NCBI RefSeq assembly: GCF_012641275.1
Contig: NZ_JABAIA010000003.1
Location: 310,001 to 374,000 of the forward strand
DNA from: Chitinophaga varians
GTDB lineage: Bacteria > Bacteroidota > Bacteroidia > Chitinophagales > Chitinophagaceae
Direction of reading: 5' to 3'
DNA length: 64,000 nucleotides
The translations under genes and the position numbers were made by a program. A model generated the notes under the pieces. It did not search any database. It was given only the letters and a program-made list of their open reading frames with translations, and was not told the origin of the DNA. Positions 52,417 through 61,624 of the stretch are shown here, one piece after another (position 1 is the stretch's first letter; each line of letters opens with the position of its first letter).

Positions 52417-54906
52417 ATGTACACAACTATAGAAAACACTATCATGATGCCCCGTTCCCCAAAACGCCAGATCAGACAATGGATGTTGCCGTTGGTATTG
52501 CTGATGTTATCGGTTGCCGCCAGTGCGCAAACCGGTAAAATAACCGGTCAGCTGCGCGACGGGGCACAACAGCCGGTCGTTGCCGCCACCGTACTGCTCA
52601 AAAAAGCATCGGATTCTTCACTGGTGAAAGTGACCCTGTCGGATACCACCGGTAACTGGCAGCTGGAAAGTATTCCCTTCAACCGTTATTTTGTTACCGT
52701 CACCTATATAGGATACAAAGAGTGGAACGGCCCGGTTTTCAGCCTGGACCAGCCCCAGGTGGCACTGGACAATGCCGTGCTGCAATCAGATGCCAGCAAC
52801 CTGAAAGGGGTGACGGTAGCCGCTAAAAAGCCGTTTATAGAGCAACAGCTGGACCGTACCGTTGTCAACGTGGAGTCCTCTGTCATGGCCGCAGGAGGCA
52901 GCGCCATGGAGGTGATGGAGAAGTTGCCCGGCGTGATGGTAGACAAGAACGGGGGCATCTCCATCAAAGGAAAACAAGGCGTAAAAGTGATGATAGACGA
53001 CAGGCCTGCATACCTCTCCGGTGCGGAACTGACCGCCTTCCTGCGAAACCTGCCCGCCTCACAGCTGGAACAGATTGAGATCATGTCTAACCCGCCCGCA
53101 AAATATGACGCGGCCGGCAACGGGGTGATTAATATCAAAAGAAAAAAAATAAAGACCGGCGGATTTAACGGAAACATTGTACTTACCGCCTTACAGGGAA
53201 AATATCCCGGTACTACGCAGAACCTCAACTTTAACTACAGCAACAGGCATATTAATTTTTATGGAAATGCCGGCTATAGCTACCGGAAGAGTTTTGAAGA
53301 TTATTATATAGTCCGTAACTTCCGTAACGGTGACGATAAAATCACCAGTATTTATGATCAGCATACTTACACCAAAACAACAGGGCAGAGTGCTACCGGA
53401 AAGCTGGGCCTGGATTATTATGCCAGCACCAAAACGACCATAGGCGTGGCGGTGGGCGGGTTTCATAATCCCTCCTCCTCATCCAGTACCAACAATACCC
53501 TGTTAAAAAACGGTGACGGCACTATGATAACCCGCGTAGACGCACCCGCTACCACAAAAGGCAAATGGGACAATATGGAAGCCAATGTTAGCCTGAAACA
53601 TGTATTTGATACTGTAGGACATGACCTGGTGGTAAACGCCGACTATTTGTCGTACAACAGCACCAGCGAACAACATTTTGATAACCGTTACTACAGGCCC
53701 GACAGCAGCGAGGCAGCGCCACATAAGCTGTTCCTGGCAGATCTGCCGGGGAAAATTAATATCTACAGCCTGAAAGCAGATTATACCCGTCCGCTGTCAT
53801 CAGGTACCCGCCTGGAAGCAGGCCTGAAAACATCGTTTGTCAATACGGACAATAATGCACAGTATTTCGATGGCGTAGCCGCCGGCTGGAAAAAGAACGA
53901 TACGCTGAGCAATCATTTCCTCTACAGGGAAAATATCAACGCGGCTTACCTGAACCTCCGGCATCAGCACGACCGCTGGGAGTTCCAGGCAGGCCTCCGG
54001 GCAGAGCAGACCTGGCTGAAAGGGGAACAGAAAAACAACGGACAGACCTTCTCCCGTAGCTATCTCCAGTTTTTTCCCACCGCTTTCATAGCTTATGATC
54101 TTGATAAGGAAAGCAAGGTGACACTGACTTATGGCCGGAGGATAGAACGGCCGGATTACCGCAGTATGAACCCGTTCCGTTTCTACCTGGACCAGTACAC
54201 GTACAACGAAGGGAACCCTTATCTGAACCCGCAATACAGCCATAACATAGAACTGGGCTACAGTGTATGGGAGGGGGCGTTAACGGCCACGCTGCTGTAC
54301 AACCGGACAACGGACATTATCCAGGACGTCATCCTGCAGGACGCCGCAAAGAATGAAACCTATCAGCGGCCGGAAAACCTGAACACCCGCAAAGTGCTAG
54401 GCGCCAATATCAATGCCCAGATACCTGTTGGCGATAACATGGCCACCGTTATCTACATGGACTATAACGATTACGACTACTCGGGCACGCTCAATAATGA
54501 ACCGTTCCGGTTGAAAGCCGGTGTCTTCACCGGGCAGCTGATGCAGCAGGTGAAGTTGAAAAGCGGCTGGGGATTTCAGTTTATGGGCATGTGGTCTTCC
54601 CGCAGCATTGATGGCACGTTTTTGGTTCAGCCAATTGGCTCCTTACATGCAGGCATCCAGAAAGATATCCTTGGCAAACAGGGCACTGTCCGGCTCAGCG
54701 CCTCTGATATCTTCGGCTGGAACAGGTACAACGCTGCGAGCCGTTATCAGAATATTGATATCGATATGCGCGGAAGATGGCAGTCGCAGGTGTTGAAACT
54801 TACATTCACCTACCGTTTTAATAAGAATGATAAAAAAGACGTGACAGACAAACATGAAAGTGCAGCGTCCGATGAACAGAAAAGGGTTAAGACGGAGAAA
54901 AAGTAG
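52417..54906 (+). CDS. Outer membrane beta-barrel protein with carboxypeptidase-regulatory-like N-terminus
   Basis: About 829 aa from ATG 52417. The frame is open from a TTG at 52396 overlapping the thioesterase stop, but ATG 52417 or ATG 52444 (MMPRSPKRQ) better places the signal peptide (LPLVLLMLSVAASAQ). After the signal comes a CarboxypepD_reg-like fold (ITGQLRDGAQQPVVAATVLL), then a plug-like segment (LEQIEIMSNPPAKYDAAG, GVINIKRKK), then a long aromatic-rich barrel. The architecture matches the Bacteroidota OMP_b-brl_3 family, relatives of TonB-dependent receptors. It lies 17 bases after the thioesterase gene, so co-expression with the lipopeptide cluster is likely. It could be an outer membrane exit route, a self-protection factor or an uptake receptor; the sequence does not decide. 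Confidence 0.8.
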   Translation: MYTTIENTIMMPRSPKRQIRQWMLPLVLLMLSVAASAQTGKITGQLRDGAQQPVVAATVLLKKASDSSLVKVTLSDTTGNWQLESIPFNRYFVTVTYIGYKEWNGPVFSLDQPQVALDNAVLQSDASNLKGVTVAAKKPFIEQQLDRTVVNVESSVMAAGGSAMEVMEKLPGVMVDKNGGISIKGKQGVKVMIDDRPAYLSGAELTAFLRNLPASQLEQIEIMSNPPAKYDAAGNGVINIKRKKIKTGGFNGNIVLTALQGKYPGTTQNLNFNYSNRHINFYGNAGYSYRKSFEDYYIVRNFRNGDDKITSIYDQHTYTKTTGQSATGKLGLDYYASTKTTIGVAVGGFHNPSSSSSTNNTLLKNGDGTMITRVDAPATTKGKWDNMEANVSLKHVFDTVGHDLVVNADYLSYNSTSEQHFDNRYYRPDSSEAAPHKLFLADLPGKINIYSLKADYTRPLSSGTRLEAGLKTSFVNTDNNAQYFDGVAAGWKKNDTLSNHFLYRENINAAYLNLRHQHDRWEFQAGLRAEQTWLKGEQKNNGQTFSRSYLQFFPTAFIAYDLDKESKVTLTYGRRIERPDYRSMNPFRFYLDQYTYNEGNPYLNPQYSHNIELGYSVWEGALTATLLYNRTTDIIQDVILQDAAKNETYQRPENLNTRKVLGANINAQIPVGDNMATVIYMDYNDYDYSGTLNNEPFRLKAGVFTGQLMQQVKLKSGWGFQFMGMWSSRSIDGTFLVQPIGSLHAGIQKDILGKQGTVRLSASDIFGWNRYNAASRYQNIDIDMRGRWQSQVLKLTFTYRFNKNDKKDVTDKHESAASDEQKRVKTEKK

Positions 54907-54936
54907 CATCATTTTTAAGACCCTAATATTTTTATC

Positions 54937-55770
54937 ATGATCAGAATGTTGAAGTTGTCAGTGACCGTTCTATTGATGTTACTGAGTTGTTTTTCTTTAA
55001 AAGCGCAAAATGGCAGGACACCGGGCGGTAAAGAAGACGTAGTGCTTATGCTGAGTGGAGAAGAAAAGCACGGAAAGATCACTGAGATGCAAACCAACAC
55101 GGTTAAATTTATTCATTCCGGAGAAACACTCGTGTATGAACTGAAAAAATCGGACATCAGCAAGATTACCTTCAGCAGCGGAAGGGTGGAAGTGTTCAGC
55201 GCTCCCGCGACTAACACGGCCAAAGCGCCGGTTGACAACAGCCGGCCTATAGAATCCGGGCTGGTGGCCATCCTGCCGTTTAAGTATATCGCTGTCAATG
55301 AGCCGTTGCAACAGGTCACTGAAAGAGGAGAGAAGTTACAGAACGATACCTATGTGTACCTGAGCAAAAGGAGCGGCCAGTACAGGTTCCAGGACCCAAA
55401 CACCACCAACGCGCTGTTGTACAGGAACGGCATTGATATGAATACCATCAAAGGATACACGTACGATGAGCTTTGCAGGATATTGGGCGCTGAATTTGTT
55501 TTACAGGGCACGCTATCCCGCAGCGTAAAGGAAAGCGTTAACTCTTCCGGTTCCAGCACTACAAAGGTGGAGGGCAATAAAAGGCAAAACGATAATTCTA
55601 CCAGTACCACTGTTGAAAACCAGTATGAGAACGAAGTGACCCTGGGTATTTTCAATAAACAGAATGAGCGGATATTTTCCAACAGGCGTACCGCGTTTTT
55701 AAACAATGAAGGGTCATACCATGATGCCCTGCATTATATGCTGAAAAGAAGCCCTATATACAATAAGTAA
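54937..55770 (+). CDS. Secreted/periplasmic protein of unknown function
   Basis: 277 aa with an N-terminal signal peptide (MLKLSVTVLLMLLSCFSLKAQ). The segment DVVLMLSGEEKHGKITEM-TVKF-YELKKSDISKITFSSG resembles a small beta-barrel found in Bacteroidota envelope proteins. The second half (VAILPFKYI, LGAEFVLQGTLSRS) resembles the fold of periplasmic assembly proteins such as CsgG/FlgT-like factors, though weakly. A Ser/Thr/Asn-rich linker (about 200-225) interrupts it. Function is not recognised. It follows the outer membrane protein gene by 30 bases and may share its transcript. An alternative start is ATG 54946. Its stop codon touches the stop of the opposing gene. Confidence 0.7.
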   Translation: MIRMLKLSVTVLLMLLSCFSLKAQNGRTPGGKEDVVLMLSGEEKHGKITEMQTNTVKFIHSGETLVYELKKSDISKITFSSGRVEVFSAPATNTAKAPVDNSRPIESGLVAILPFKYIAVNEPLQQVTERGEKLQNDTYVYLSKRSGQYRFQDPNTTNALLYRNGIDMNTIKGYTYDELCRILGAEFVLQGTLSRSVKESVNSSGSSTTKVEGNKRQNDNSTSTTVENQYENEVTLGIFNKQNERIFSNRRTAFLNNEGSYHDALHYMLKRSPIYNK

Positions 55771-56967
55771 TCAAAAGGCTTCTTTAATGGCTTTGACCAG
55801 TTGTTTGTGATTTGATTTTTTTATGTCGATGTCCCTGCATTGGTTGAACGTAGCGAATGACCTGACTGCCTTGGCGATTTTGCTGATCATCGGCTGGCTG
55901 AGTGTCACCGGCTCTGCATGCAGGTTGTGGACGGTCAGTACACGGTGTTTACGGTCGGCCTTTGCATCCATTCTGGCCACAAAGGTATCACCTACCAGTA
56001 CAGGCAGTGAAAAATATCCGTACTTGCGTTTGGCCTGGGGAACAAAACATTCTATCTGGTAGTCAAAATCAAAAAAGTCTCTTAACCGGTGCCGCAGCAC
56101 ATTTAAGGTATCGAACGGAGAGAGAATAAATGCATCACCGCTCAGCTTTATTTTTTTGTCTGTGTAATCAGGCAACATATAAAGGGGAGCGGTGTTTTGT
56201 CCTTTGATACTGACAGGGCATACTTCCCCTTCCTCCACCATTTTATCCAGCGTTGTTTTTGCCGGGTTGTCTTTGGCGTAATGTCCGCGCCAGGCGATGT
56301 CTTTGGCGTACGCGATGCCCAGCGCCTGTAAAGAGCGGCGGATCACGTACCGCGCATATTCTTCCGGGGTGGGCATAGTGGTGTCCACATCTGCCGGAAG
56401 AAGGTTTTTAGGCAGGTCATAAACCTTATGGAAATTTTTTTCGCGGGTGCACATCAGGCTGCCGTCGAGGAACAGCCGCTCCAGCGCCAGCTTTGCCGGC
56501 CGCCAATCCCACCAGCCGGAACTGGCTACCGGACGGTCGTTTTCAAAATCCTTCACCATCAACGGGCCTTCCCGGCCAATCCTGTCCAACACTTTGTTCA
56601 TGAGGTTGATCTCCGGTTGTGTCAACGGTTTTCTCCGTGACAAAAAGCCCGCTTTGACCGGCAGCGAGAAGCGGAACTCATGCATAGGAATATAGCCGGT
56701 GCCGTAAGTGAAAAATTCAAAGATGCTTCCATCCGCCATCAGCTCGTCAATCCATTCCGGCTTATAGTCCGGCACGCGCGCAGCGATAGCATGATGATGT
56801 GCCCGCTCCACCACATAGTTGGTGTCAATCTGGATAAAACCAAGATGGTCGATCAGTTTGTAGACGGCCTCGATCCCTTTGCCGAACTGGCCTGGTTGCG
56901 CCAGGCCTGCGGCATGAAGGATGATTTTTCTGGCTTGCGGAGCGGTGAGGATATGTTGCTGCATCAT
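55771..56967 (-). CDS. ycaQ: YcaQ/AlkX-family winged-helix DNA glycosylase
   Basis: 398 aa of the HTH_42 family, three tandem winged-helix domains. The family's catalytic motif appears as Q46-I-D48 in GFIQIDTNYVVERAHHH; the Q-x-D form is that of AlkX (YcaQ), which unhooks interstrand DNA crosslinks, rather than the Q-x-Q of AlkZ. Further family landmarks are FEFFTYGTGYIP and ILSPFDTLNVLRHR. A role in repair of alkylated or crosslinked DNA is likely. It is probably the last gene of a minus-strand run with the HopJ-like and AsmA-like genes (31-base gap). Two ATG codons open the frame (MMQQH). Confidence 0.88.
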   Translation of the reverse strand: MMQQHILTAPQARKIILHAAGLAQPGQFGKGIEAVYKLIDHLGFIQIDTNYVVERAHHHAIAARVPDYKPEWIDELMADGSIFEFFTYGTGYIPMHEFRFSLPVKAGFLSRRKPLTQPEINLMNKVLDRIGREGPLMVKDFENDRPVASSGWWDWRPAKLALERLFLDGSLMCTREKNFHKVYDLPKNLLPADVDTTMPTPEEYARYVIRRSLQALGIAYAKDIAWRGHYAKDNPAKTTLDKMVEEGEVCPVSIKGQNTAPLYMLPDYTDKKIKLSGDAFILSPFDTLNVLRHRLRDFFDFDYQIECFVPQAKRKYGYFSLPVLVGDTFVARMDAKADRKHRVLTVHNLHAEPVTLSQPMISKIAKAVRSFATFNQCRDIDIKKSNHKQLVKAIKEAF

Positions 56968-56998
56968 GACAGCAAAATAAGAAAATTTTCAGCGTTCT

Positions 56999-57340
56999 TT
57001 ACCGGGAGGTGAGCGCCTGTCCTTCAAATACCACGCCTGCCCATCCATGGGCCATAAACTGCCGGATGTTTTGGTGGTCATCGCCGTTGGGCGTATTTAA
57101 TACGGACTGATAGTGTTCTGCAAACAAGCTGAGGGTATCTTCCTTTGAAAGATCGTTTAACTGAGCGAAAGCAAAAACCCTGGCGCTGCCCTGGTTCTGG
57201 GTGGCTTCATTGTAAGTGTCCCCGTTTTTAAAGGCTGTTGGCTGATGGTGGTACTGACTGTCGATAAACTCAATCACTGATTTAAACTGGATGGCGTTGT
57301 CCTTCAGTTTTGCTATTAATGTCGTTAACTGTTCGTTCAT
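56999..57340 (-). CDS. HopJ-family small protein
   Basis: 113 aa, a full-length match in length and pattern to the HopJ type III effector family: NQGSARVFAFAQLNDLS, LFAEHY, NTPNGDDHQNIRQFM and HGWAGVVFEG. Despite the family name, homologues are common in free-living bacteria without type III secretion; the biochemical role is not known. It lies between the AsmA-like gene (42-base gap) and the YcaQ gene on the same strand. Confidence 0.85.
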   Translation of the reverse strand: MNEQLTTLIAKLKDNAIQFKSVIEFIDSQYHHQPTAFKNGDTYNEATQNQGSARVFAFAQLNDLSKEDTLSLFAEHYQSVLNTPNGDDHQNIRQFMAHGWAGVVFEGQALTSR

Positions 57341-57382
57341 TCGAAATAAAGTTTTTTAAGATAATGTGACGTGTGTTGAAGG

Positions 57383-60300
57383 TTATTCTTCGGTATCGGG
57401 TGTTTCTTCCAGTTGTTCCTTATCATCGCCCCTGCGCAGTTTTACCTTCGGGTTGCTCTGCGTGCCGGTAACGTTAAAAGGAATGCCCAGGATGCCGAAC
57501 GGCGGCAGGCCCAGTCGGCCTTTCAGGTTCAACCGGCCATCCATGCTCACCTGTCCTTCGAAGCGGGGACGGAAACCGGCTACACGCAGTTTGGTCCTTT
57601 CGATGGTGATGATGTTATTGCTGATGGAGGATTTGATATCTACTTTGGAAACATCCGGGTCTTTGATGTCTGATTTGCCGGTGGACTGGCTGACGGCGTT
57701 CATCAGCCGGAAACCTTTCAGCTTTATTTTTTTGACAGACAATACGCCGCCACCTTTCAGGGAAGGATAAACGGGGTTCATGTTGCCGTCCAGTTTACCG
57801 CTGAGGCGATAATCCAGGCCTACGATGCCGCTGGCGCTGGCGGCTGAACTGGCCATGTCCCGGAAGATTTTGATTTCATTATAGGCGCGGCGGATATCAA
57901 ATTCTTTTGCAGTGATGTGGTAGTCGAAGGTGGCACGCTGCGGTTGAATGCAGGCGTAGGTGGCATCCATCTCTACCGGCGCACCGATGATATTAAAGCC
58001 GGTTTTGTTGAGCGCTACTTTTCCGCTGTCGAGCACCAGTTGTCCATGGAAGCTATCGATGTTCATGCCTTTGAAGCGTATCCTGTCGGCGGCCGCATTA
58101 AGCGTCAGCGCCAGGTTGGCGGGCAGCATGATCACGCCGGAGGGGGCGCTGGTTTTGGCAGGCGTGGCGGTAGCCGGACTACTATTGGACATCAGTTCAT
58201 CTACCAGCACATAATTGCTTTTGAAATCGAAGTTACCGTGCAGTGTTTGGTTTTTTGCGGTGAGATAACCAATCACGTTACTTAAAAAGCCGTTCATGGT
58301 GAGCTTCGATTTACCATAGGTGGCGATAAAGGTATCGAACCACATTTTGTCCTGGTCGAACCGGAATATGCCGTTGCTGATATGGAAAGGGAGGGGGAAC
58401 ATGTCTGACTGGAGCACAATGTCGCGGACAGTCATTTTGCCCCGGTTGTTTAGTTTGCCGTAACGTCCGGCGAGGGCGTCGGCCTGGGTGCCGCTGAGGG
58501 CCAGGTTGGTCTGGACAAAACCTTTCAGGTCATATCCCTGTAGCGCAAATACTTTATAGATGGCGCCAAGATCGATAGTGCCGTTGGAGGTAATGTTGTA
58601 CCGGAGGTTATCGAAATTGCTAAGGTCTGCTTTCAGCAGGAAAGGGTTTCCTTCAAATTCGAAGGCGACGGGTTTCACGTCTACCTTCAGGGAGCTGAGC
58701 GTGCCGGTGGTATTGGTAACGGTGGCGTCTACATTGATTTTCTGGATCGGTTTCGGATAATATTTTGTTTGCAGCGTACCGTTGTTCATGGTGAGCGTGG
58801 CGGTAGTTACCGGGAATAGCCGCTTTGCCGGCACATAGCTGCCTTTGGTATTGATATCAATATGCAGGGCGCCGGTAACGTCGAGGCTGTCCATGGGATA
58901 GAACTGTTTGACGTCGCTCAGTTGCAGCACAGAAGCCAGTTGCGCGTCTACAACGGGCGCCTGGGCGTTGCTGAAACGCAGGTGCCCTTTGATATAGTTG
59001 CTGAGCAGGTTGGCGTTGATATTGTCGATGTTGAAGTGCGTGTGTGCGAGGTCGTTGTCCGGGCAATTGGCCGCCACCTGAAAGCTGATGTTTTTAAGGG
59101 CTTCGGGCAGGGAGGCCAGTTTGAAATAACCATCGTGGAAACCGGCCTTCAGATCGAAGGATGGGATACTGCTGATAACCGTGTCCGGGCGTTGTTTGGG
59201 GCCACGGTCCACAATACGGGTGGCATAGGGGCCGTCGGCCAGCATATGGGCCTGCAGGCGGCCTTTCACGTCAAAGGACTGCCAGCCCATGGCTTTGCTC
59301 CATTTTTCCAGGTCCAGGTCTGTATTTAATTTGAGATGGATGTCTGGTGTCTTCAACCCTTTTACCCGTATCACGGAGCTGAAATAATCTTTATCGATGT
59401 TGAAGAAGATAGAGTCTACATTCAGATATAGGCTGTCGGTATTCAGTTGCGCCAGCCTGGACTGAAAATTCAGGAACAGGTTTTTAATGGGCGCAGGCGC
59501 TTTCGGGTTAGTGATCACGCCATTACGGACCTGCATATTAAAAGTCAGGTTGGGCATGGTATTGGTTTCCGCGATGTATTCACCAATTAAACTGGCGTTT
59601 ACGTCTGCGGTGCCTTCCACATTGGTATGCTGCATCCAGGTGAGATATTCGGGTGGCAGCGCGCCGAAAATGGCGTGCAGGCTGGATTCCATGGAGCTAA
59701 GCCGGAAGTCCATTTTGTAGCCGTTTTTCAGGAAGGCGAAAGCGCCTTTCAGTCTTACCGGCAGGTCGTTTATTTTCAGGTCATTTCTTTCAAAAACAAA
59801 ATCCAGGGAGTTGGTATTGATCTTGGTGATCAGTTCCCCGTTCAGTTTTTTGGATAAGATATAGGAGGTGTTGTTGTAGGTAAAATCCAGGGAGCCGATA
59901 TTGATTTTAGAGTGCAGGTCAAAGACGGCTTTGGAGAGGTCTCCTTTTCCGACATAGTTCACCTCTTTGGCTTGCAGGTACATGGGGAGCGACTGGTCAT
60001 CGTAGATAAGGTGACAGTGTTCAATCTGTATCCTTTCTATTTTCATGGAGGCGCTGCCGCTGTCCGGTTTGTTTGGTGTGGTGGCGGGAGCGGATTTATA
60101 TACGTTATAATTGGGATGGCCGCTGGAATCCACCATGATATGGATTTTCCCGTTGGTCAGGTATATCTCGTCGATGGTGATGGCATCGGAGAATACGCTT
60201 TGCAGGTTTACGCCCAGGGCCACTTCGTTGCCGGCGATCAGCGTGTCCTGTTGGAAAGGCGCTCCGCCTTTGAGGCTAACATCGTACAGTGTCAGCGTCA

Positions 60301-60511
60301 GGGCAGGGAAGTGGTTAAAGAACGATAACCGGGCTTTGGAGAAATTCAGCTCCCCGGTGATGCTGCTGTTGGCCCAGGTCTTGATTTTGTTTGCCACGGC
60401 ATCCGGAAACAACATCGGCAGCAAAAACAATAACGCCAGTATAGCGGCTAAAGATATCGAAGTAATTTTTAATATTTTTAATGCAACTTTTTTAATGAAG
60501 GCATTACGCAT
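57383..60511 (-). CDS. AsmA-like family protein
   Basis: 1042 aa. An N-terminal membrane anchor (about 13-35, ILKITSISLAAILALLFLLPML) is followed by an AsmA N-terminal-like segment (NKIKTWANSSITGELNFSKARLSFFNHFPALTLTLYDV). Long repeating beta-strand sequence follows, ending in an AsmA_2-like C-terminal domain (VGLDYRLSGKLDGNMNPVYPSLKGGG). The family is thought to form periplasmic bridges for phospholipid transport or to tune envelope assembly. The last residues are acidic (DDKEQLEETPDTEE). It is the first gene of the minus-strand run and is transcribed away from the plus-strand NmrA-like gene across a 244-base intergenic region in which I see no clear promoter. Confidence 0.85.
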   Translation of the reverse strand: MRNAFIKKVALKILKITSISLAAILALLFLLPMLFPDAVANKIKTWANSSITGELNFSKARLSFFNHFPALTLTLYDVSLKGGAPFQQDTLIAGNEVALGVNLQSVFSDAITIDEIYLTNGKIHIMVDSSGHPNYNVYKSAPATTPNKPDSGSASMKIERIQIEHCHLIYDDQSLPMYLQAKEVNYVGKGDLSKAVFDLHSKINIGSLDFTYNNTSYILSKKLNGELITKINTNSLDFVFERNDLKINDLPVRLKGAFAFLKNGYKMDFRLSSMESSLHAIFGALPPEYLTWMQHTNVEGTADVNASLIGEYIAETNTMPNLTFNMQVRNGVITNPKAPAPIKNLFLNFQSRLAQLNTDSLYLNVDSIFFNIDKDYFSSVIRVKGLKTPDIHLKLNTDLDLEKWSKAMGWQSFDVKGRLQAHMLADGPYATRIVDRGPKQRPDTVISSIPSFDLKAGFHDGYFKLASLPEALKNISFQVAANCPDNDLAHTHFNIDNINANLLSNYIKGHLRFSNAQAPVVDAQLASVLQLSDVKQFYPMDSLDVTGALHIDINTKGSYVPAKRLFPVTTATLTMNNGTLQTKYYPKPIQKINVDATVTNTTGTLSSLKVDVKPVAFEFEGNPFLLKADLSNFDNLRYNITSNGTIDLGAIYKVFALQGYDLKGFVQTNLALSGTQADALAGRYGKLNNRGKMTVRDIVLQSDMFPLPFHISNGIFRFDQDKMWFDTFIATYGKSKLTMNGFLSNVIGYLTAKNQTLHGNFDFKSNYVLVDELMSNSSPATATPAKTSAPSGVIMLPANLALTLNAAADRIRFKGMNIDSFHGQLVLDSGKVALNKTGFNIIGAPVEMDATYACIQPQRATFDYHITAKEFDIRRAYNEIKIFRDMASSAASASGIVGLDYRLSGKLDGNMNPVYPSLKGGGVLSVKKIKLKGFRLMNAVSQSTGKSDIKDPDVSKVDIKSSISNNIITIERTKLRVAGFRPRFEGQVSMDGRLNLKGRLGLPPFGILGIPFNVTGTQSNPKVKLRRGDDKEQLEETPDTEE

Positions 60512-60755
60512 AGCAATCCGGGTATATATTTAAGCGGTGCCGGCATATGGCCTGTAGGATGGCACATATGACTGACAATTTTTATTACGGTTCCGGGGCG
60601 AAGGTAGTGCTTTTTTAACTGTAGGGCTCGCAGACAGGACGGTTTTCAAAAAGACAACGTTTATTTATTACATAGATTCTCCTATAACCTTCTGAGATCT
60701 GAACACTTTTAGCGGCTCGTTCCGGGTGACCTTTGGGCACATAAAATTTTTAGCA

Positions 60756-61619
60756 ATGAAAATCGTACTTACCGGCTCTCTCGGACATATCAGCAAGCCG
60801 CTCACGGAAATACTGGTGAAGGAAGGACATGAAGTGACCCTCATCACGACAGACATCAGCAAACAGGCGGCCGTACAGGCGATGGGCGCCCGGCCCGCCG
60901 TTGGCCGTATCGGCGACCGGTCTTTCCTCGTGAAAGCCTTTACAGGCGCAGATGCTGTTTATTGTATGAACCCGCTGGACTTCACCTCCAGAGATGTCGG
61001 GGAATGGGACCGGAACATGGACAATTATGTTCATGCCGTCCGGGAAACAGGCGTAGGGCGCGTAGTCGTGCTTACCGGATGGATAGCGCACCTGTTGCAG
61101 CGCGTACAGCCGGAGAAAAAGTTTGAGGCGCTGAACGGCGTGTCCGTTACATTTGTAAGGCCAGGGCCGTTCTACAGTAACTTCTATCACCTGAAAGACA
61201 TGATCCGCCACCAGGGCAGGATAGCGTCTAACTATGGCGGAGAAGACATAGTGGCCTTTGTGGCCCCGGAAGACATTGCTGAGGCCATCGCGGAAGAGAT
61301 CAATACCCCGGCAACAGCGGGTTTGAAAACCAGGTATGTGGCCAGCGAGGAACTGACCTGTAACCAGGCGGCCCAAATTATCGGAGAAGCGGTGGGCATA
61401 CCGGGCCTCCAATGGGTAACGCTGCCGGCAGACCAGGTGCAGCAAGGGCTGCAAGCCAGCGGCGTATCGCCTGAAGTGGCCGCATTATTGGTGGAAATGC
61501 AGGAGCATATGCACAACGGGAAAGCACAGCAGGATTATTATCTCAACAGGCCTGCATTAGGAAAAAGAAAATTAAAGGACTTCGCCAGGGAGTACGCTGC
61601 CTGGTACCATCAAAATTAA
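60756..61619 (+). CDS. NmrA-like NAD(P)-binding oxidoreductase
   Basis: 287 aa from ATG 60756, chosen over a GTG at 60726 because the protein then opens directly with the Rossmann strand MKIVLTGSLGHISKPL. This is an atypical short-chain dehydrogenase of the NmrA/QOR2 type: a GxxGxxS-like dinucleotide loop, no Tyr-x3-Lys catalytic pair in the usual place, and a C-terminal substrate part with FVAPEDIAEAI and DYYLNRPALGKRKLKDFA. Such proteins sense NADP or reduce quinones; the substrate is unknown. The AraC-type regulator gene starts 5 bases downstream, so the two form an operon. Confidence 0.85.
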   Translation: MKIVLTGSLGHISKPLTEILVKEGHEVTLITTDISKQAAVQAMGARPAVGRIGDRSFLVKAFTGADAVYCMNPLDFTSRDVGEWDRNMDNYVHAVRETGVGRVVVLTGWIAHLLQRVQPEKKFEALNGVSVTFVRPGPFYSNFYHLKDMIRHQGRIASNYGGEDIVAFVAPEDIAEAIAEEINTPATAGLKTRYVASEELTCNQAAQIIGEAVGIPGLQWVTLPADQVQQGLQASGVSPEVAALLVEMQEHMHNGKAQQDYYLNRPALGKRKLKDFAREYAAWYHQN

Positions 61620-61624
61620 ATGTT

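Noticed and set aside
56999-57340. Evidence for a type III secretion system from the HopJ-like gene
   Set aside because: The family is widespread in non-pathogens and no secretion genes are present nearby.
60726-60755. GTG start of the NmrA-like gene giving ten extra residues
   Set aside because: The Rossmann fold begins directly at ATG 60756; the extra residues have no family support.
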